A DNA stretch of 64,000 nucleotides from SB25 sp050180705 (GTDB lineage: Bacteria > Bacteroidota > Bacteroidia > Bacteroidales > Tenuifilaceae): positions 124,001-188,000 of the forward strand of contig JBFXDX010000009.1 in NCBI GenBank assembly GCA_050180705.1, in the 5' to 3' direction. This document shows positions 1 through 9,104 of this stretch, one piece after another. The translations under genes and the position numbers were made by a program. The notes below the pieces were generated by a model. The model searched no databases, was not told where the DNA came from, and saw only the letters and a program-made list of their open reading frames with translations. Position 1 is the first letter of the stretch; each line of letters opens with the position of its first letter.

Positions 1-1077
1 TTTTTCATTTAGCACACTATCTTTGAAATTAGAGGCAAGCGTGTAATAGAAAAGGGCAGAATCGTAACGTTCCTGCTTTTTATAATAATTACTATAAACT
101 TCATAAGACCATTGCAAGTGTGTTAAACTTTTAATTTCCTTTGCAATACGGATACTTAAATCAATATTATCTTTAGCATCATTTAATAGATTCATAGCCA
201 AAAGTACTCGAGATAAATTAACATAACTATCAGCAAGGAACTTCTTATCTCCCATTTTTTTGTCAATTGCAAGGGCTTTCATGAAATAATTATAGGCAGA
301 ACGATAATTATGGTTATACAAATCTATTTTACCCAAAGCATTATAATTAATAGATATTCCTTTAACACTGTTAATATTAGTATTGATTTCCAATGACTTT
401 ACATAAAATTCTTTCGCCTTGGAATAGTTTCCTTTAAACTCATAAACCTCACCAATGTTATTATTATTCATAGCTTGACCAAGGCTATTGTTCATTGCTT
501 CAGAAATATGTAAAGCACGAGTAAAGTATTCGATAGCTTCATCATAACGACTATTTAAGGAAAAAATATTACCCAAACTATTGCAAGCAACAGAAATGCC
601 AAAACTGTCTCTTATTTCTTCTGCAAGTTGTAGGGCTTTAATGTGGTACTCAGTGGCAAATGCATGATTATCAATTCTACGATAAACAACTCCTAAATTA
701 TTAAGCGCAATAACCTGCATTTTAGGATTATTATTCTCTTTCGCTAAAGCATACGCATCGCTATGATACTTCAACGATTCATTATAACGTGATTGATTCC
801 GAAAGAAAGTTCCAAATTGATTATAAACATCGATTTTTAGCGACGGCATGTTCACATTTTCAGCAAGTTTCTTGGCTTCAATCAAATAATTCTCAGCCAA
901 AACTGAATTTTGCTCAACCTGATCGTAATAGCCAGATATTTGCAGAAGAATACTCACCCGAACACTATCGTTGGGCTCCTGATAAAGTTTAAGTAATAGA
1001 GAATCGACCTTTTGAGCAAAAAGGTTGCTACAAATCAAAAGTAAGAAAAGTAACAAGGTACATCTGGTAAATTTCAT
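1..1077 (-). CDS. TPR-repeat secreted/periplasmic protein (C-terminus cut off by window edge)
   Basis: Reading leftward from an ATG at 1077 the frame stays open for 359 codons to the window edge, so only the N-terminal part is present. It begins with a signal peptide (MKFTRC, then a Leu-rich core ending SNLFAQ) and continues as tandem tetratricopeptide repeats of about 40 residues, with recurring motifs such as ALNNLGVVYRR, SLGNIFSL and NNIGEVYEF. In Bacteroidota such N-termini commonly sit in front of a membrane segment plus a histidine kinase or a LuxR-type DNA-binding domain. The output domain here would lie outside the window, so its role cannot be assigned. It is divergent from the AsmA-like gene. 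Confidence 0.8.
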   Translation of the reverse strand, partial: MKFTRCTLLLFLLLICSNLFAQKVDSLLLKLYQEPNDSVRVSILLQISGYYDQVEQNSVLAENYLIEAKKLAENVNMPSLKIDVYNQFGTFFRNQSRYNESLKYHSDAYALAKENNNPKMQVIALNNLGVVYRRIDNHAFATEYHIKALQLAEEIRDSFGISVACNSLGNIFSLNSRYDEAIEYFTRALHISEAMNNSLGQAMNNNNIGEVYEFKGNYSKAKEFYVKSLEINTNINSVKGISINYNALGKIDLYNHNYRSAYNYFMKALAIDKKMGDKKFLADSYVNLSRVLLAMNLLNDAKDNIDLSIRIAKEIKSLTHLQWSYEVYSNYYKKQERYDSALFYYTLASNFKDSVLNEK

Positions 1078-1204
1078 GTAATTCAATTTTAGGCTAAGGT
1101 CTCTTAAAATTATATTGTTGAAATCAAAAAAGTAACAATTTAGCAATGTTTTAGTTTTATGCCAAATAGTTCGATTCGTATTTTACGTTTAAAGCAGTAA
1201 TAAT

Positions 1205-1212
1205 TAAGTTTG
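1205..1212 (+). promoter_or_regulatory. Bacteroidota -7 promoter box for the AsmA-like gene
   Basis: TAAGTTTG fits the TAnnTTTG -7 consensus of the primary sigma factor of this phylum. It lies 19 bases before the ATG at 1232. No clear TTG is present at -33, so the call rests on the -7 box and its position. Confidence 0.5.
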
Positions 1213-1231
1213 CATCTTCAATTATAAAAAA

Positions 1232-3688
1232 ATGACCAAATTTCTTCAACATCTTATTAAAACCATTATTTGCCTATTCATAGTCCTATTTACATTGGCC
1301 ACATCTAGCAGCCTTTATCTTTACTTTAATAAAGAAAGAGTTATTTCAAGTTTTCTTAGCGAAGTTAAAAACGAAAACAATCTAGACATAAAATTCACTA
1401 ATCTAGATTTAAATATAATTGATCATTTTCCGTATACAACAATTTCATTCGACGATTTTACAATTGAAAACAAGGATAACAATCAACCAATAATTGTACT
1501 AAGTGCAAAACATTTGAACTTAACATTCAACTCTATCAATATAATTCAAGGAGACTTTAACGTTCGATCATGTATTCTGAATAATGGTGAAATTAAATAC
1601 GTCCCGAATGTTTTTGAAGATTTAATAAGTCAATTTTCAAGTAAAAGCCCAAGTAATGATTCTAGTAAAACAAATATTACAATTAACAAATTTATTTTAA
1701 AAAATTATAATATAAGTATTTATGATAAATATATTACATTAAAGAATAAAATATATATCGATAATACACAGATTAATTTATATATATACAATAATATTAT
1801 CAATACAAGCATAGCTGGAACATTGAATAAAATATATATTAATGAAAGACTTTTTACAGAGGAACAAATAACTTTTAAAAGCAGCATTACAGGTAATCTA
1901 TCACAATGGAAAATCACAGATTTATACCTAAAGAGTAAATCAATAGAATTAAAAGCAGTTGGTTACTATGACGCTAAGGTTGGTACAGTTCAACTAAACT
2001 ATCAATCAAATCAATTTAATATAAAAGACATCCAGCCTTACTTTCCTCAAAATGATGATATTGAAGTACTATCAGGAAAAACAAAAATTACAGGAACAGT
2101 TGACTACAACTCCCTATCTAACAATTTTAAAAATCTAGATATTAACTTTGACGGCTGGTTTAGAGCAAAATATCAAGGGAAATTATTGCTAATAAACAAA
2201 CTTAAAGGTAAAAGTTGTTTTAAGGAAAACATTAAGAATCATTACACAACGATTAATAGTTTACAATTAGAATATGATAGACTATCAGCAAAAATCAAAG
2301 CAAAAATCAAAGGCATTCAGAATCCAATTATTCTAGCAGAAGGAAATATTAGCTATAATGATGCCGAATTAAACTTTCAGAATAAAAACATAGATATTAA
2401 TCTAAGTGGAAAAGTAAAAATATTATTCAGTCTCCCGAATTTCAATACCAAAACAAAGATATTAGTACATAGTACAAACGATTCTCTAAACTATAGAATA
2501 AACAAAATTGATGATTTAGATAGGATTAATGGGATTTCAGGGACTATAGCAATAACAAATGATCTAGAAGTTAGTTCAAATCTCATGTTCGATGGAGAGC
2601 CAACCCATGTTGAATTTTTACAAAAAAATATTATTAGTTGCTTAAAAGAATCGAATAAAATAAATCCATACATCAAGATAAATGCAACAAAGCTAGATAT
2701 AGACTACATATCTGAACTTCTAAACAGTATATCATCAAATCAGAATAGAGACAAAAATACCACAGACTATAAGGTCGATATATCGGCTTCAGATATAAAA
2801 TTCATGAATTATTGGTTCAAAAATGTAACAAGTAGTTTAAGCATAAATAATAATAAAATTGAAATTCAAGATTTTAAAGGGAATGGTTTTGATGGTACAA
2901 TTAATGGTTATTTAAAAGTCGAGAACAACTCATACTACATTTATACAGAATTTGACCATGTTAGTATTTCAAAACTTTTTGAACATTATAATAACTTTAA
3001 TCAATCCTTTATATTACACAATAACATAAGTGGATCCTTATCCGGAAACACAATTCTTGAGTATGAAACAGACGAGATTGGGAAAATAAAATATCCTACA
3101 TTGAAATTAAAATCAGACTTAACTATTTCAGATGGCAAACTTGTAGGAATGAATAAAATAAAGAAATTGTCCACATGGTTAAAGTTAGATCAAGTGAAAT
3201 CAATTGATTTCAAAACATTACATAACAGAATAGAAATAAGTGATGGTTGTGTAAAAATACCCAAAATGGATATTTTTTCTAACGTAATTAATATGGAACT
3301 TTCGGGAGAACACTACTTCACTGGTAATTACACATACTGGATGAAAGTAAATTTTAGTCAAATTCTATCGAGGCGCTTTATAAGTACATCAAACACAGAC
3401 TTTGAGAACACAAGCAATGGATCAATAAATCTATATCTAAAACTCTATGGTGATAGCAATAACTACGAAATAAAATTTGATAAGAAATCCTCTCTTCAAA
3501 AATTAAAAGGTAGTCTTGAAAACGAAAAAATTACACTAAAAGAACTGTTTCGCGAAGAAATACAAAATAATAGAACCAAAGATTCGTTAAACCAAAACAA
3601 GCAATGGATTGATTCAACTTCGAAAAAAGTAAATAAATTTAACATTGAGTGGGACGAATACGACACATTAAAAGTAGATAACAATTAG
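1232..3688 (+). CDS. AsmA-like inner-membrane-anchored protein
   Basis: This 818-residue protein has one N-terminal membrane anchor (about residues 8-32) followed by a very long beta-rich, Asn/Ile/Lys-rich region. Its C-terminal third resembles the AsmA C-terminal domain: a DGKLVGMNKI segment, then KLSTWLKLDQVKSIDFKTL. AsmA-like proteins are bridge-like periplasmic proteins tied to lipid transport and outer-membrane homeostasis in Proteobacteria. A similar role here is inference. The last 60 residues are charged and probably disordered. The histidine kinase starts only 5 bases after the stop, so the two are probably co-transcribed. The gene is markedly AT-rich. Confidence 0.75.
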   Translation: MTKFLQHLIKTIICLFIVLFTLATSSSLYLYFNKERVISSFLSEVKNENNLDIKFTNLDLNIIDHFPYTTISFDDFTIENKDNNQPIIVLSAKHLNLTFNSINIIQGDFNVRSCILNNGEIKYVPNVFEDLISQFSSKSPSNDSSKTNITINKFILKNYNISIYDKYITLKNKIYIDNTQINLYIYNNIINTSIAGTLNKIYINERLFTEEQITFKSSITGNLSQWKITDLYLKSKSIELKAVGYYDAKVGTVQLNYQSNQFNIKDIQPYFPQNDDIEVLSGKTKITGTVDYNSLSNNFKNLDINFDGWFRAKYQGKLLLINKLKGKSCFKENIKNHYTTINSLQLEYDRLSAKIKAKIKGIQNPIILAEGNISYNDAELNFQNKNIDINLSGKVKILFSLPNFNTKTKILVHSTNDSLNYRINKIDDLDRINGISGTIAITNDLEVSSNLMFDGEPTHVEFLQKNIISCLKESNKINPYIKINATKLDIDYISELLNSISSNQNRDKNTTDYKVDISASDIKFMNYWFKNVTSSLSINNNKIEIQDFKGNGFDGTINGYLKVENNSYYIYTEFDHVSISKLFEHYNNFNQSFILHNNISGSLSGNTILEYETDEIGKIKYPTLKLKSDLTISDGKLVGMNKIKKLSTWLKLDQVKSIDFKTLHNRIEISDGCVKIPKMDIFSNVINMELSGEHYFTGNYTYWMKVNFSQILSRRFISTSNTDFENTSNGSINLYLKLYGDSNNYEIKFDKKSSLQKLKGSLENEKITLKELFREEIQNNRTKDSLNQNKQWIDSTSKKVNKFNIEWDEYDTLKVDNN

Positions 3689-3693
3689 TCAAA

Positions 3694-4845
3694 ATGATAA
3701 TAATTAATAAACTAAAATCCAATATATTACTATTAATTCTGGCTATTTCAATAGGCCTACTAACAATAGTAATAACCAACAGGTTTGTTCATCAACTATC
3801 TATTGAAGAACGCAAAAAAATCGATTTATGGGCATCGGGCATAAAGGAATTAACAAATCTTTCCAGCAATGCACAGGACTTCACTTTTATTTTTGAAGTA
3901 ATACAGAATAACAGCACAGTTCCAGTTCTTCTAACCGACGGCGAAGGTAATATTCAAGGATATAGGAACATTAACAAAGATCAACTCAAAGACTCGTTAT
4001 CAACAGCAAAACTAATTCTAAAAATGAAATCAGAACACGAGCCGATTGAGATCCAACTATCAAACGATGTTAAAAATTATGTGTACTACATGGATAGTAC
4101 AACTTTAAAAAAATTATCATACTACCCTTATATACAATTACTAATCATTATTCTTTTTGTGACAATTTCGTATTATGCATTTAGCCAATCGCGAAAAGCA
4201 GAGCGTAATGGCATATGGGTTGGCATGGCCAAAGAAACTGCACACCAACTAGGTACACCCACATCATCGCTAATGGCCTGCCTCGAAATGCTAAAAGATA
4301 ACCCCAATAATGACATTGTTCTAAACGAACTAGAAAAGGATATACATCGCCTAGAAATTATTACAGATCGCTTTTCGAAAATTGGTTCCTCTCCAAGTCT
4401 TACAAAGAGTGACTTGATAGAAATGTTAGACAAATCGATAGATTACTTAAAATCAAGGGTATCGAAAAATGTTGTATTCATTAAAGACTATGAAAAAGGA
4501 GAATCTATTAATATACCAATGAATATAACGCTCATGGAATGGGTAATAGAAAATATAGTAAAAAATAGTGTTGATGCAATGAATGGCTCGGGTACATTAA
4601 CCTTTACTGTAATAGATAATACACAGGTTGTTTTTATTGATATTACTGATACAGGAAAAGGAATACAAAAATCGAAATTCAAGGATGTTTTTCAACCAGG
4701 ATATACAACAAAATCGAGAGGATGGGGTTTAGGACTAACTTTAACTAAAAGAATTGTAGAAGAGTACCATAACGGGAAAATATTTGTTAAATACTCCGAA
4801 ATCAATAAGGGCACAGCCTTTAGAATTGTGCTACCTCAAATATAA
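3694..4845 (+). CDS. Two-transmembrane sensor histidine kinase
   Basis: The 383-residue kinase has a membrane segment near residues 10-28, an extracytoplasmic sensor of about 105 residues and a second membrane segment near 145-162. The phospho-acceptor is His184 in AKETAHQLGTP, the HQLGTP variant of the H-box. An N-box (ENIVKNSVDAMNGSG), G1 (DITDTGKGI), F-box (FQPGYTTKSRG) and G2 (WGLGLTLTKRIV) follow, so the ATPase domain looks intact. No response regulator is adjacent, so its partner is encoded elsewhere. It lies just downstream of the AsmA-like gene and ends 2 bases from the convergent yidD. Confidence 0.88.
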   Translation: MIIINKLKSNILLLILAISIGLLTIVITNRFVHQLSIEERKKIDLWASGIKELTNLSSNAQDFTFIFEVIQNNSTVPVLLTDGEGNIQGYRNINKDQLKDSLSTAKLILKMKSEHEPIEIQLSNDVKNYVYYMDSTTLKKLSYYPYIQLLIIILFVTISYYAFSQSRKAERNGIWVGMAKETAHQLGTPTSSLMACLEMLKDNPNNDIVLNELEKDIHRLEIITDRFSKIGSSPSLTKSDLIEMLDKSIDYLKSRVSKNVVFIKDYEKGESINIPMNITLMEWVIENIVKNSVDAMNGSGTLTFTVIDNTQVVFIDITDTGKGIQKSKFKDVFQPGYTTKSRGWGLGLTLTKRIVEEYHNGKIFVKYSEINKGTAFRIVLPQI

Positions 4846-4847
4846 AC

Positions 4848-5099
4848 TTAAGGAACTGGATCGTACCCATGCCCACCCCACGGATGACAGCGGGAAATAC
4901 GCTTAACAGAAAGCCACAATCCCTTAAATATTCCATATTTTTTTAATGCCTCAATGGCATAAGTAGAACAGGTTGGTGTAAATCGGCAACTATTAGGAAA
5001 ATATGGAGAGATTAAAATTTGATATAACTTAACTAGCAACAATGGTATTTGAGCTAAAACCAACGCGATAAACCTCCAGATCTTTATTAATATCTTCAT
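4848..5099 (-). CDS. yidD: YidD membrane protein insertion efficiency factor
   Basis: The 83-residue protein shows the family signature: an N-terminal amphipathic or hydrophobic helix, the segment YQILISPYFPNSCRFTPTCS with its conserved cysteines, and the C-terminal CHPWGGHGYDPVP. YidD is thought to assist YidC-dependent insertion of inner-membrane proteins. It follows rnpA by 16 bases in the same leftward operon, the usual neighbourhood. Here yidC and rpmH are not next to the pair. Confidence 0.93.
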   Translation of the reverse strand: MKILIKIWRFIALVLAQIPLLLVKLYQILISPYFPNSCRFTPTCSTYAIEALKKYGIFKGLWLSVKRISRCHPWGGHGYDPVP

Positions 5100-5115
5100 A
5101 CAAAATTTCTCGAGA

Positions 5116-5502
5116 TTATAACTTTTGTAATTTGATCTTTAGTTTTTCAAATAATTCTAGTTCAGCCTTCTCAATATCCTTCGACTCAAAAATATCCTTC
5201 GACACATATACTAAAGCAATATCAACTCGCTTACCCGAAGGGATTACATCAAAAAAACGATATGCATTCAATCGAAAAACCTCACGTAATCTACGTTTAA
5301 GTAAATTTCGTTTAACTGCTTTTTTAAAGTTTCTCTTAGAAACGACAGTCATTACCTTAAAGGTAGCATTATCGTCTAACAAATCTGATACACAATAAAT
5401 CATCTTAATGGGATAAACAAATAATGAATTCCCATTACTAAAAAGAGACGAAATGTCCTTTTCGCGTGATAACCTATTATGCTTTCTAAGAAAAAACCTC
5501 AT
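5116..5502 (-). CDS. rnpA: Ribonuclease P protein component
   Basis: The protein subunit of RNase P, which helps the catalytic RNA remove tRNA 5' leaders. The 128-residue sequence has the typical start (RKHNRLSREKDISSLF) and the RNA-binding signature around VVSKRNFKKAVKRNLLKRRLREVFR, containing the RNR-type motif. The ATG at 5502 directly follows the T-run of a hairpin that looks like the hemD terminator, leaving no room for a conventional leader. Either transcription reads through, or a promoter inside hemD or the hairpin region serves rnpA-yidD. Confidence 0.93.
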   Translation of the reverse strand: MRFFLRKHNRLSREKDISSLFSNGNSLFVYPIKMIYCVSDLLDDNATFKVMTVVSKRNFKKAVKRNLLKRRLREVFRLNAYRFFDVIPSGKRVDIALVYVSKDIFESKDIEKAELELFEKLKIKLQKL

Positions 5503-5530
5503 AAAAAAACAGGGGATTTAATATCCCCTG
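5503..5530 (-). terminator. Intrinsic terminator between hemD and rnpA
   Basis: Read leftward, an 8-bp stem (CAGGGGAT / ATCCCCTG, 5530-5523 and 5517-5510) is followed by seven T residues (5509-5503). It lies 6 bases past the hemD stop. The T-run abuts the rnpA start codon. Confidence 0.8.
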
Positions 5531-5536
5531 CATCCA

Positions 5537-6292
5537 TTATTTTACCTTTTTAGTATATTCCTTCAGGAAAACATCAATTGCATGGCTCATACTTGGACTT
5601 ACGGGCGAAGGAGCTGTAATATCAATTCGTAATCCAGCATCTTTAACGGCCTTAGCAGTATTAGCACCAAATGCACCAATGACAATCTCGCCTTGATTAA
5701 ATTCGGGAAAATTCTCAAATAATGACTTTATTCCGCTTGGACTATAAAATACAATCATCTCATAAGGAAAATCACCCTTCAAATCAGAAAGATCGCTACT
5801 TACAGTTTTATAAAAAATTCCCTTAGTATATTTAATCTTCGCCTTATCGAGCGATTTAGGAATTTCGGGTTTATGAATATCCGATAAAGAAAGTAAATAC
5901 TTCTCTTCCTTATGTTTAAGAATAACTTCTAATAAATTTGCAAAGGTATTGTTACCATAGAAAATTTTGCGCTTTCTGTAAACAATATATTTCTGCAAGT
6001 AAAGAGCAACAGACTCGGTTATACAGAAATACTTCATTGTTTCAGGAACAGATACACGCACCTCTTCACAAATCCTAAAAAAATGATCTACCGCAGTTTT
6101 GCTGGTGAAAATAACAGCAGAATGATCGAGAATATTTACTCTCTGCTGCCTAAACTCCTTAGAAGTAACCCCTTCAACGTGTATAAAGGGTCGGAAATCA
6201 ATTTTTAAACCATACTTCTGAGTCAACTCCATATAAGGAGATTTCTCATTTAATGGCTCTGGCTGCGAAATTACTACTCTTTTGATTTTCAA
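5537..6292 (-). CDS. hemD: Uroporphyrinogen-III synthase
   Basis: The 251-residue protein matches the HemD family: N-terminal VVISQPEPL, a HSAVIFTSKTAVDHFF segment, and the C-terminal half with MIVFYSPSGIKSLFENFP followed by GAFGANTAKAVKDAGL. HemD closes hydroxymethylbilane to uroporphyrinogen III in tetrapyrrole synthesis. The family is poorly conserved, but the DUF4271-type gene immediately upstream is its usual partner in Bacteroidota. The gap to that gene is 28 bases, consistent with one operon. Confidence 0.85.
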   Translation of the reverse strand: MKIKRVVISQPEPLNEKSPYMELTQKYGLKIDFRPFIHVEGVTSKEFRQQRVNILDHSAVIFTSKTAVDHFFRICEEVRVSVPETMKYFCITESVALYLQKYIVYRKRKIFYGNNTFANLLEVILKHKEEKYLLSLSDIHKPEIPKSLDKAKIKYTKGIFYKTVSSDLSDLKGDFPYEMIVFYSPSGIKSLFENFPEFNQGEIVIGAFGANTAKAVKDAGLRIDITAPSPVSPSMSHAIDVFLKEYTKKVK

Positions 6293-6320
6293 GGCCCTAA
6301 AGTTTTATTTCAATCTCACA

Positions 6321-7250
6321 TTACATCCGTTGTACCACAATGTATAAAATAAAAAACGGTACAATTTCAAGGGCACAAAGGTATAAAATGAAATACAAAA
6401 ATGAAATACCGTTTTTAATAAACAATGATAACAATCTAATAATTCTGTATAAAAGCAGTAAAATTGCTATAATAAACGATGAATACAACAAATACTGATC
6501 ATAAGGCTTACTAATGTAAAAAGTGATTACAGATAGCGGAAAAATAACAATGCCAATTCCCCTTATTGCAATTAATGATTCAAAAAAAAGTTTACCAACT
6601 AACGTTTTGTCTATCATTAATATTCCAACACTTTTATGAAAAATGAAGTAATAAATTCGATAAACTAAAAGGGTTGCAAATAAAAACGCCCAAATAGTAA
6701 AACTACCAAAAGAAATACCTTGTAAAAAACCGAAATACATTAAAGCCTCATAAAACAGGAAACCGAAAGCAACCAATGATAAAAAATCCAAGAAAATAAG
6801 AAGCCTTCGGGTTGGAACGTTTAAGTCTTCAACAAACTTCTCAACAACATAAGAATAAATAAACCCTTCTAAAAATTTTACTAGATATTTTCCATACCTA
6901 ATAAATATTGATGTCATAACAACCAAGCCTATAACAACTGGTAAAATAAAGAAATCAGAACTACCTTCTGAACGAGTTATCGGTTTATCTAATATTTTAC
7001 AGGAAGATCCTGTAAAAGAGGAGAAAACGTTTTTACTTCTAGAATTATGATTAATTATAATCTGTTTATCTAATATATAACAACTATTATCTATAATATC
7101 AACAGACTTAAATTGAAATAAAGTATTGTTATACAGTAAGTTATAATTAAATAAAGGTTTCGTTTTATATAAACCTGAATTAAAATTAATGGAATCATTT
7201 AAAGCATGAGCAGAGTCACTATGAGCCATAACATAAAAAGTAAAGGACAA
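6321..7250 (-). CDS. DUF4271-type multi-pass membrane protein
   Basis: The 309-residue protein has an extracytoplasmic N-terminal part of about 95 residues, then at least six hydrophobic helices (for example FFILPVVIGLVVMTSIFI, FLSLVAFGFLFYEALMYF and FLYFILYLCALEIVPFFIL). Architecture and position beside hemD match the DUF4271 family, which has no known function. The start is uncertain. A TTG at 7250 follows the uvrC stop by 9 bases, and a start two codons earlier would give a better signal peptide, but no ATG exists there. The gene is in the same frame as uvrC. Confidence 0.7.
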   Translation of the reverse strand: MSFTFYVMAHSDSAHALNDSINFNSGLYKTKPLFNYNLLYNNTLFQFKSVDIIDNSCYILDKQIIINHNSRSKNVFSSFTGSSCKILDKPITRSEGSSDFFILPVVIGLVVMTSIFIRYGKYLVKFLEGFIYSYVVEKFVEDLNVPTRRLLIFLDFLSLVAFGFLFYEALMYFGFLQGISFGSFTIWAFLFATLLVYRIYYFIFHKSVGILMIDKTLVGKLFFESLIAIRGIGIVIFPLSVITFYISKPYDQYLLYSSFIIAILLLLYRIIRLLSLFIKNGISFLYFILYLCALEIVPFFILYIVVQRM

Positions 7251-7259
7251 AAATATTGA

Positions 7260-9056
7260 TTATTTATTGAAGTGCCTAATAAGAATATTTGCTTTATTTT
7301 CTCCAATCACATTAACTAACTCCTCTTGACTAGCATTGAGAATACTATCCAAAGACTTGAATTGTGAAAAAAGTAACTTAACAGATTTAGGCCCAATACC
7401 TTTAATTCCATCTAAAGAAGACTGCAATGCATTTTTGCTCCTTCTATTTGTATGCAACTTCACACCAAAACGATGAGCTTCGTCACGAGCCTGCTGAATT
7501 ATCTTTAGTGTTTCGGAACGTTTATCGAGATATAACGGAACAGAATCACCGGGAAAATAAATTTCCTCTAATCGCTTTGCAATACCTATTAATGAAATTC
7601 TATTAGTTAAATTTAAACTTAAAATACTTTCATAAGCGGCACCAAGCTGCCCTTTACCACCATCAATAATAACCAATTGAGGCAAAGGCTGATTTTCCTC
7701 CAAAAGCCTTGAGTATCTTCGATATACAACTTCTCTCATCGAAGCATAATCATCTGGCCCAACAACGGTCTTAATAATAAAATTTCGATAATCCCGCTTC
7801 GAGGGTTTGGCGTTCTTAAATACAACACAAGAAGCTACAGGATTGGTACCCTGTAAATTTGAGTTATCAAAACATTCGATATGTGAAGGTAATTCAGATA
7901 AATGAAGATCATTCTTCATTTTTTCCAAGATCCTAATTAATTTATTTTGGGGATCCTTCAAATCCTCACGCTTTAAAATATCATCAATATAAGCAGAACA
8001 GTTTCTCAAACTCAAATCGATCAAACTTCGTTTTTCTCCTCGCAATGGAATTGAATAATGGGTATTGCCAATAAGAAAGTCAGGCATAACATTTACTAAA
8101 ATATTACGAGAATTACTTCTAAGCCTATTCTTGATCTCTGTTATTGCATAAGAAAACAATTCTGGTAATTCCTCACCAAGTTGATATTTGACCTCAAGAT
8201 TGTATGACTGTACAATAACGCCAGAATTAACGTTAATAAAATTAACTACAGTTATATCATCTTTCTGTAAAATAGTAAATACCTCAATATCTTTATATTG
8301 TGGATTAACAATTGTAGTCTTGGTTTGAAACTTCTGAAGAATTTCAATTTTATCTTTAATCAAATTAGCTTTTTCGAACAGGTAATTATCGGACATAGAT
8401 TGCATCTCGGCCTTTAACCATTTAAGGACATCTGATAGATTGCCCTGTAAAATATTTTTTATAGCAGAGATATTTTCTCTATAATTATTCTCTTCCTGCA
8501 AACCTATGCATGGAGCCAAACAATTACCCAACTGATATTCCAGACAGGCTCTATATTTACCCATAATAATACTGGCTTTAGACAAATTTAAATTACAATT
8601 TCTTAGTGGGAATAAACCCTTTATTAAGTCTTGCAAAGTTCTAACTAATCGTCCAGAGGTGTATGGTCCATAATATAAACTACCATCATTTAAATAATGA
8701 CGAGTAGTAAATACACGAGGAAACGGTTCATTTTTAATGCAAATCCAAGGATACGTTTTATCATCCTTGAGCAAGATATTATATTTTGGTTGGTATCGTT
8801 TTATTAAAGAATTCTCAAGAAGAAGCGCATCCGATTCTGTATCTACAACGACAAATTTTATAGTAACAATTTTTCTAACAAGAGCCCTTAATTTATTACT
8901 TGTTTGATTAGTTTTATTAAAATAAGAAGAAACTCTTTTTTTTAAACTTTTTGCTTTTCCAATATAAAGCAAATTGTCCTCTGCATCAAAAAATTGATAC
9001 ACTCCCGGGGTATCGGGCATAGTTCTAACCGATTCCTGAACAGAAGATAAAACCAA
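7260..9056 (-). CDS. uvrC: Excinuclease ABC subunit C
   Basis: UvrC makes the dual incisions in nucleotide excision repair. The 598 residues are full length. The GIY-YIG nuclease domain is near residues 14-95 (PGVYQFFD, then LLYIGKAKSLKKRV), a UVR helix pair lies near 205-235, the RNase H-like nuclease has ECFDNSNLQGTNPVAS and VIIDGGKGQL, and a C-terminal helix-hairpin-helix contains GIKGIGPKSVKLLF. The only start in frame before the GIY domain is a TTG at 9056, because a stop lies three codons upstream; the next ATG would cut into the domain. Confidence 0.95.
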   Translation of the reverse strand: MVLSSVQESVRTMPDTPGVYQFFDAEDNLLYIGKAKSLKKRVSSYFNKTNQTSNKLRALVRKIVTIKFVVVDTESDALLLENSLIKRYQPKYNILLKDDKTYPWICIKNEPFPRVFTTRHYLNDGSLYYGPYTSGRLVRTLQDLIKGLFPLRNCNLNLSKASIIMGKYRACLEYQLGNCLAPCIGLQEENNYRENISAIKNILQGNLSDVLKWLKAEMQSMSDNYLFEKANLIKDKIEILQKFQTKTTIVNPQYKDIEVFTILQKDDITVVNFINVNSGVIVQSYNLEVKYQLGEELPELFSYAITEIKNRLRSNSRNILVNVMPDFLIGNTHYSIPLRGEKRSLIDLSLRNCSAYIDDILKREDLKDPQNKLIRILEKMKNDLHLSELPSHIECFDNSNLQGTNPVASCVVFKNAKPSKRDYRNFIIKTVVGPDDYASMREVVYRRYSRLLEENQPLPQLVIIDGGKGQLGAAYESILSLNLTNRISLIGIAKRLEEIYFPGDSVPLYLDKRSETLKIIQQARDEAHRFGVKLHTNRRSKNALQSSLDGIKGIGPKSVKLLFSQFKSLDSILNASQEELVNVIGENKANILIRHFNK

Positions 9057-9104
9057 GGTGATTTAATTTAAATAACAAATATATAATACAATAAGAAAAC
9101 TTAA

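Noticed and set aside
789..992. 67-codon rightward open frame
   Set aside because: It lies antisense to the TPR gene, in which the opposite strand has clear repeat-protein coding.
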